Assembly: GCF_008831285.2 (NCBI RefSeq)
Contig: NC_045147.1
Span: 62,001 to 126,000 of the forward strand
DNA length: 64,000 bases
Source: Nymphaea colorata
Lineage: Eukaryota > Streptophyta > Magnoliopsida > Nymphaeales > Nymphaeaceae
Reading direction: 5' to 3'
Shown: positions 58,181-64,000 of the stretch, piece by piece
How positions within the stretch are numbered: the first letter of the stretch is position 1
Layout of the letters: each line of letters starts with the position of its first letter
Translations under genes and position numbers: made by a program
The notes under the pieces: model-generated
Databases searched by the model: none
What the model was told of the DNA's origin: nothing
The model's input: only the letters and a program-made list of their open reading frames with translations

Positions 58181-60049
58181 GGATGAAAACCCCAGCCTTA
58201 GCTACACCTTGGCATTCAACGTTCTCCTCAAGTGGACTACAACCACATCTGAGTCCACCTTACATGTAGGTGGGTCCACTCCTTCTTGGTCAAGGCTTGG
58301 CAGAGGTCCTCGTTCAAGCTTCCTTTGTAACATGCTCAAGATAGGAGGTTGACCTTCCTTCCAATCTTGGCATGGGCCAAGATTCTTCCAATCAACAAGT
58401 GACACCTTCCCAAAGTGGATGGACGAATTCACCTTCCAAATATTTCTCCTCCCAGCTTGGGCTCCTCCCAAAGATGTCGCAAGCAAAGTTGCCTCAATCT
58501 CCTCGTTGCATCACCAACCTTCCTTAATGAGGCTAGCTGAGTCACCTTCCTAATTGTTGGAGGTGTTTCTACCTCCTTCCCTTTTGAACGAAATTTCCTC
58601 CAGCCGATTCAAGATCCTTCCGCTTAGGTTGCACCAGCCCAATCTACACGTGGTTGTTTCTTCCTTCGTCCCTAATTTGAATTACTTCCAAAGAGCGTGC
58701 AAGGTGAGGTATGGAAAACCCCACGTGGCCACCTGCCCTCTCAAGAAGACTGATTTTGAATCCTTTCCTCTTGGGCGAGATCTCCTCCTTCTGGATGAGA
58801 CCCCTGCCTATTTTGGCGCAAGGGAGATACCTTCTAATTAAGTAGCTACCATTGCAATCTCTTGCCCAAAAGATCACGCCAGCTCAATCTCCACGTGGCT
58901 GATCCTCACCCCATCTAGAATTTGAAATCCTTCTGTAATGGGTGCAAGATCTTCCCCAAGGTGGTGTATGAATCTCTTTCCTATTAGGGTGCACCTTCTT
59001 CCTTGGATTGTTGCCAAGTGTCCTCTCGCCAATTTGGGAATCACCTTTCCCTTAGCACTAAGTATTCCTTCTCATATGTGAATTCCCTTTATTACTTACC
59101 CACGTAGAACAACATCATCACTAAGTTAAGAATTCCAATGTAGGGGCAATTCGGGAAAGACAATGGCGAGGCTGCCTCCTGCAGCTCTAGGTTTCCGGCC
59201 AGCCACCGGTGCACATCCAGATTCCCAGACAAAGGTTGTAGCACCAGACAAAGGTTGTAGCACCGGAAATACTCCTCCAATCCGGGCCAAACTTGGCCAG
59301 AATGCTCCTAACTCTTGGGCGAACCTATTGGTGATGATATTCTGATCTGAACTCTGGTGGATCCCCAGATTCCGTCGACTGATGAGACCTATCAGTTACG
59401 GCTCTTCTAGCAGCATGTTGTAGTTGCATGAATCTAGTCGTTGCTGCCTCAAACCAACTCCAACTTTCACCAAACTTGGACAGAATATGCCTGAGATAAT
59501 TATGAACGTGATGAGGCAGGTCCCTTCCCTAAATCACTAGTAAATTGCCGGATTTCGGCATTTGAACAGGCTAGACTGTGACGGTTTCAAACAACCTATA
59601 CCCGCTGAAAGACAACCAAATTGATCAACTCCTTTTGTCTTTGGTTGTCCTCAATTCCTTGCTGAAAAATAAGACAATGGATAATCAATTCCATGGACAA
59701 TGATGACTGTATCAAGTCCGAGACCGTTCATTAAGACCGGTGTTAGACTACCATCGGATAAATATCTGAATGCGCCAAAACTTTTCCTAATAACTTGATT
59801 AGATTTGATCTTCGACCTATGTTCAAATGCATTAGAACAAACCTAAGTTAGATGAGATCTCTCTTGAATACAAAGGTTGTCCTCACGTTAGATCAACAAG
59901 ATCGGATCATAACTAGTAAACTGTCGTAAGTACGTAGGAGATTCAATACTTATCTCATATATTGCCGCCGGTGGTCGATGTGCAAGTTGAGATCCACCGG
60001 CAAAACCATGGCCGTTGTTTCTCTCCTATGCACCTCCCGCTGCTCCTTG
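58181..60049. other. Unassigned DNA, probably repeat-derived
   Basis: CTTCC/CTCC-rich in the first 900 bases. No gene recognised. An 18-base unit, AGACAAAGGTTGTAGCAC, is tandemly duplicated near 59228-59263. Confidence 0.35.
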
Positions 60050-61170
60050 GCCTCTAAACTCTCCCGTTGTCGAAGAGAATGCACCGTAGGTTGGGGAAAT
60101 CGATGTCGAATTCTTCAATGGTAGCACCCGGCCGCTACTTCTCTGGATTTTCCTGCAACGGATCCCACACGATAGAGAGATTTCTGGTTGTAGTGCCTCA
60201 CGGCCACGCTCTAGGGGCCAAGAAACTCCTCACCCAGAGGGAGAGAGAAAATTCTCAATTCATTTTCAAAAAGCTTTCCTACATTGTCTCGGTTCTAGCT
60301 TTTGTAGCTTGGCTGAACCAGTTTCTACTTGTCTCGTTTTGAGACGTTACAAAAGCAAATCAAAACCGATACATAAGCAAATGACTCTAAACAAAAGCAA
60401 TAACTTGGGCACTAGGCCCACACTTGCTTAGGTTTGCTTGAGCTCATCTTGATCCACGTTGCTTTTCAAAGTGCTAAGAAGTAATTGGGCTTGCACCCAC
60501 CTCGCCTAGGTTGGCCCTAGGCTATTGATGACTGAGAGAGCTGCTCTTGACCGGGTTCAATGTTGGTCTTGAGCCGGTTAGGCGCGGTCCTCCTGGTCCC
60601 ATATGAAGTCTTCAACCGTGTGCATGTGGTGTCTGGACCCATCTTCAACCTTGAGGTTAACCGTGGCCTAGCTCGGCTGTAATACACCCTCTTCAACTCG
60701 TCAAACTAGGGTGTTAGGGTGGCCCATAGGCAAGTCCTTAGGCTTGGCATTAGTTGTCTTGCCTTGTCCATGGTTTGACCATACCCATAATGTAGCCTCA
60801 CTCAATCTCGCAAGATCCTCCTCCGTTCTAACTTCTCCTTGGCTGACTAATATGATTTTGGGCATTAGGGTTGCCCGTAATCAAGTTGTCAAGTTCGGCC
60901 TTAGCCTCACTTAACTTTAACATATCTTTGCTAGCTAGTCTGCCTTGGCCTGCGGTGCTTTGCTCATGAACGATGACCTCACTAAGAGTTTTACCACATA
61001 TTGCAGTCACTACGCCTCGCTGCCCGATAGCCTCACTTAAAATCTTAACGCTAGCGCATGCGAGCACCTCCCAAATGTTAGCCTCACTTCGGCTTTGGCT
61101 GCTCTCAGCAGCGCCCTTGGCATTCCTCGGCGGAGTCCAAATTAGGCATGTATCACCGCCTTAGTTTTGA
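60050..61170 (-). repeat. LTR-like repeat X, diverged copy 4
   Basis: Similar to copy 2 in the blocks TTGTAGTGCCTCACGGCCAC, CTCTAGGGGCCAAGAAACTC, then AGAGGGAGAGAGAAAATTCTC, TACATTGTCTCGGTTCTAGC and GAGACGTTACAAAAGCAAAT. The TATA segment is not clearly kept. Limits are approximate. Confidence 0.55.
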
Positions 61171-61742
61171 ATTTGAAACTCTGTAAGGGCTTTGGCCAAG
61201 TACTTAAGCCAAGCTGAGCATTGTATAGTAGGATGAGTTGTAAATGCTTTGAGTCTTGTAAAGTTCTGCTATCAAGAAAAAGACTAAGTCCCCGAGTTGA
61301 GGCAAAGCCTGGTCGTTCCCTTTTCCTTGAGTTTCTATACGGGTGGTGATAGGCTGGTAAGTCTAAGAGTGCAAGACTTATGTCGTTTAGGTGAAGAATG
61401 AAATAAAAATTCGTCCTTGTAACACTATGCTATATGGTTGGCTTGACAATGACTGTCTGATTTGATGTCTTCCTTTGTATCCCAATCTTGTACTCTCTAT
61501 TTGGCCTAACAGGATCAGGGGCTTCATGTTTTTGTCTTTATTTTGTCCCAAGTACTTATATGGCATATCCTCATGCTTTTTGAGAAAGTGGAATCTCTTC
61601 TTTATTTTTGAAGATTCCTCATTCATGGGGTGATTCTTGATGCCTTGTTCATTGATCCTAACCCCAAGTTTGAGAAGTTTTAGCCATTTCAAGCTCTCAC
61701 CTGGGTCTACTTCATCTTGCTAATAGATACTGAGAACTTGCA
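61171..61742. other. Unassigned DNA next to the gypsy relic
   Basis: The minus-strand open frame 61387-61692 is lysine-rich, with no recognised domain. It may be diverged or replaced pol sequence, since the neighbouring RT is cut at 61743. Confidence 0.35.
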
Positions 61743-62183
61743 CTATGCAGGCTGGTCATTCATGCACCGTTGGAAGGTGGCCGGTGCATTGGTGAAGCCA
61801 AATGGCATCACTAGGAACTCATAATGTCTATCATGAGTCCTAAACATCGTCTTGGGTATATCCCTTTCCTCCATCCTTATTTGATGATACCTGGCACACA
61901 AATCAAGCTTGGAGAATATAGATGACCTGGTTAACTCATCTAAAAACTCATCTATAACCAGGATGGGATGTCTATCTTTGATGGTCGCTTCATTCAACTC
62001 CCTATAATCGATGCAAAAATGCCATGTCCCATCCTTTTTTTTGACAAGGAGGACCGGGGCAGAGAAAGGGCTGTTGCTTGACCTAATTATCCCACTCTCC
62101 AACATCTCTTTAATATTGTCAAGGGTAGCTGACCTTTCGAATTTTCGATTAAAACAATAATGAGCATTCTTCCTCTGTTCCAT
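61743..62183 (-). pseudogene. Ty3/gypsy reverse transcriptase, truncated
   Basis: A 146-codon open RT piece: [56 protein letters not shown] and [20 protein letters not shown]. The reading ends just before the YxDD active site, so catalysis is impossible. The open state of the remainder suggests a younger insertion than the 42.6-45.5 kb relic. Confidence 0.88.
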
Positions 62184-62412
62184 TTATGTTGTAACGTAGA
62201 AGGAATGACATTTGCTTCATGAATGCATGAGCTACCAAGCAACTGGTTATATGATGGTGATACACTAACTATGAAAAAGAGATTATGGATAGGTTTAAGT
62301 AAATCCTCCCTTTCATAGTCTAACTGTGACTATCAAATTTGTAGATGTTTAGATTTTTTGTATGCACACTTCTATATGGGTTCATAATGATTTGGTTGTC
62401 TTCATGGCATAT

Positions 62413-62911
62413 CTATAGGCTTCCGCCTCTAACAATTAGAACATGGGAAACTAGCATCCCCTCTACATGCACCACGATATATAGGGCATTGTTATGGAAC
62501 CGGCGTGGCTTGGGCAATTCATCATCTGAAAATATGATCAGCTCATTGCCTATCATAGAGTTGACTATCTCTACCATAATCTCTAGGAAAGTATTGAGTT
62601 TTACTTTCACCTTGCTGAGCATACTTTTCAATACTTTGTTATGGGGAGAAAGCTCTGACCAAATCCAAAATAGAGACATTGAATATGACAACCGGTGGCC
62701 TAACAAGTCCATTTTCTTCAGCTGCCTTAGAAGTTAAGTTTGCCTTCTTCTCCCTTTTCTTCAATTTGGAGACCTTTATGGATGACTTGGAAACACCAGG
62801 TGCTACTTTGGGCCTGAAAACCAGTCTCAAGATGGGTTTCTCCTCATTTGGCTTGATTTTGAAAGCTGTTGCCGATCTAGCTACGGCCAAGATGATGTTA
62901 GTTGGTATCAA
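62413..62911 (-). pseudogene. Ty3/gypsy protease region
   Basis: Two overlapping frames. One reads FSDDELPKPRRFHNNALYIV then VHVEGMLVSHVLIVRGGSL, the segment before and at the retropepsin site. The family expects a catalytic Asp (ID-G/N-GS) where this copy reads IVRGGS, so the site is lost or shifted. The overlapping upstream frame (62639-62911), with KPILRLVFRPKVAPG, is lysine-rich linker sequence. Confidence 0.6.
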
Positions 62912-63225
62912 CTCTGAGTGCCTCTTACCATCATCACATGTACCTTTGGATCATTGCAGGGTCTTATGTGTTTCTACAGATAGAAAGGCAAGGTCAAGAA
63001 CATAGTTGTAGTGTGTTATCTATAGTTGGGGAATGAATTTTGTAGAGTTCCTAGTTGATCTTCTTCTACCAGTAACTCCTTATCAATGCAGTCTTGTACT
63101 TTGTGTTTTAAGACAATGCAATATTTTGTATCATGGTTTAGGGTTCAATCGAATTTGCAAAACTAGTCATCCTTTTCTCCTTCATTTCTGGTATATTAGA
63201 TACTTTAAGAAGTTTCATGTGATTC

Positions 63226-63762
63226 TTAGAAAGCATAAGCCCCCAAGCTCATTGAAAGACTGTTGTAGCGGAGTAAATTTCCCATCTTTGGCCTAGTAGG
63301 GATGCCTTTCCTTTGCAGCTTCTTTGTTTGACAACAATTTCTTTTGCTTGTTATTGTTGCCCATGTTATTGTTCTGCATACTCTAATTGTCATTATCCTG
63401 TTTTGCATTGGCTTTTCTACAAACAGTATATTGGCCTGAGTTTTTACTTGCTTTGGACCTAGGCAGGTCATCATAGTAGCTGTCGCTAATTACTACCTCA
63501 GTCATTTTGCATTCTTTGCTAACTCGACAAATACCTTGCATGGAATTTGAAAGGCACGTTTCTTCAATGGTTGATTGAAAGTGTCCATAATCATTGAGAG
63601 AGCATGTGCTTTAGAGATCAGGAACTTCATCTTGTTATTAGTGGCTTTCCATCTTTGAATAAAGTCCCTAGCCTTTTGTATGGTTCTTGGTGCAGGGTAC
63701 TCAAGTGACTGTGTTAATGCAGCCACTTTGACATCGAATTTATCAATGAACAAATTGACCAC
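63226..63762 (-). pseudogene. Ty3/gypsy gag fragments
   Basis: The frame 63502-63762 reads ARDFIQRWKATNNKMKFLIS and AHALSMIMDTFNQPLKKRAF, matching the retrotransposon gag core pattern (FI.RWR...EA..M...L...L). The frame 63226-63474 follows in pol direction and is probably the degraded nucleocapsid area. The left-to-right order on the minus strand, gag then protease then RT, agrees with a single element extending from beyond 63762 to about 61743. Confidence 0.6.
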
Positions 63763-64000
63763 TTTGTCAAATTATCTAAGTTCACTTGGATTAATATTCT
63801 CTGTTTACACTGATTTACATAAACAGTAATCATCATAAAGGTCTAAAAACAATAAAGAGGTGGACAAATAAATCTGCACCATAGGACATTTTTATAGCCA
63901 ATAGCAATATTATTATAAAAGTACAATGGTTTTCTAATGCATTTCAAATAAGTTGGACTAGGTTATGAATCTTGAACCATTCCATTGGGTTGAGATTGTG
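63763..64000. other. Window edge, probably gypsy 5' internal DNA
   Basis: AT-rich with no recognised feature. The start of the gypsy element should lie beyond the window. Confidence 0.3.

Overview
The window is nuclear DNA of a flowering plant. The evidence is two intact, intronless plant genes (a DUF716/TMEM45-type membrane protein and an SBT1-type subtilase), plant-type LTR retrotransposons, hAT-like elements with 8-bp target duplications, caulimovirid-like fragments, and very many (TA)n/(GA)n microsatellites. Two clear genes in 64 kb, with the rest mostly transposon debris, points to a large repeat-rich genome. I could not place the species. No rRNA, tRNA or CRISPR array was recognised.

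Layout. 1-3.9 kb: no gene seen. 4.0-5.0 kb (+): DUF716 gene. 5-15.9 kb: AT-rich DNA with microsatellites, small MITE-like pieces, a tandem duplication near 7.1-7.8 kb, and a clean 452-bp hAT-type MITE at 11512-11963 flanked by the duplication TGTGGGAT. 15.9-21.4 kb: an old, heavily decayed Ty1/copia element split by about 2.8 kb of other DNA. 25.4-27.7 kb (-): the subtilase gene. 28.9-41.65 kb: a three-level nest. A 7.24-kb copia element (29527-36765, duplication AGGGT) sits inside a hAT-like element B (28969-37567, duplication ATGGTAAG/ATAGTAAG), which sits inside a larger hAT-like element A (28914-41650, duplication TTTCCTAC/TTTCCTAT). Element A also seems to carry a captured two-exon host gene fragment near 40.5-40.7 kb. 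42.6-45.5 kb (-): Ty3/gypsy pol relic. 46.7-48.0 kb (+) and 52.6-53.2 kb (-): caulimovirid-like protease and reverse transcriptase fragments. 48.3-61.2 kb: four copies of an LTR-like repeat X, two of them forming 1.8-kb inverted arms, and two inverted copies of a second repeat Y. 61.7-63.8 kb (-): a second Ty3/gypsy relic (gag, protease, RT).

The most interesting object is the copia element. Its LTR holds a TATA box followed by an open reading frame that can splice, in phase, over a 2.28-kb leader intron onto gag, so the Gag N-terminus may be encoded in the LTR. Its primer-binding site matches the 5' half of plant initiator tRNA-Met, ending at the anticodon stem, as in Drosophila copia, and not the usual tRNA 3' end. 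The polyprotein is broken by at least five frameshifts and several stop codons, so this copy is not autonomous.

All statements come from reading the sequence by eye. Repeat boundaries outside the TIR/TSD- or LTR-defined elements are approximate, and identities were counted by hand only where stated.
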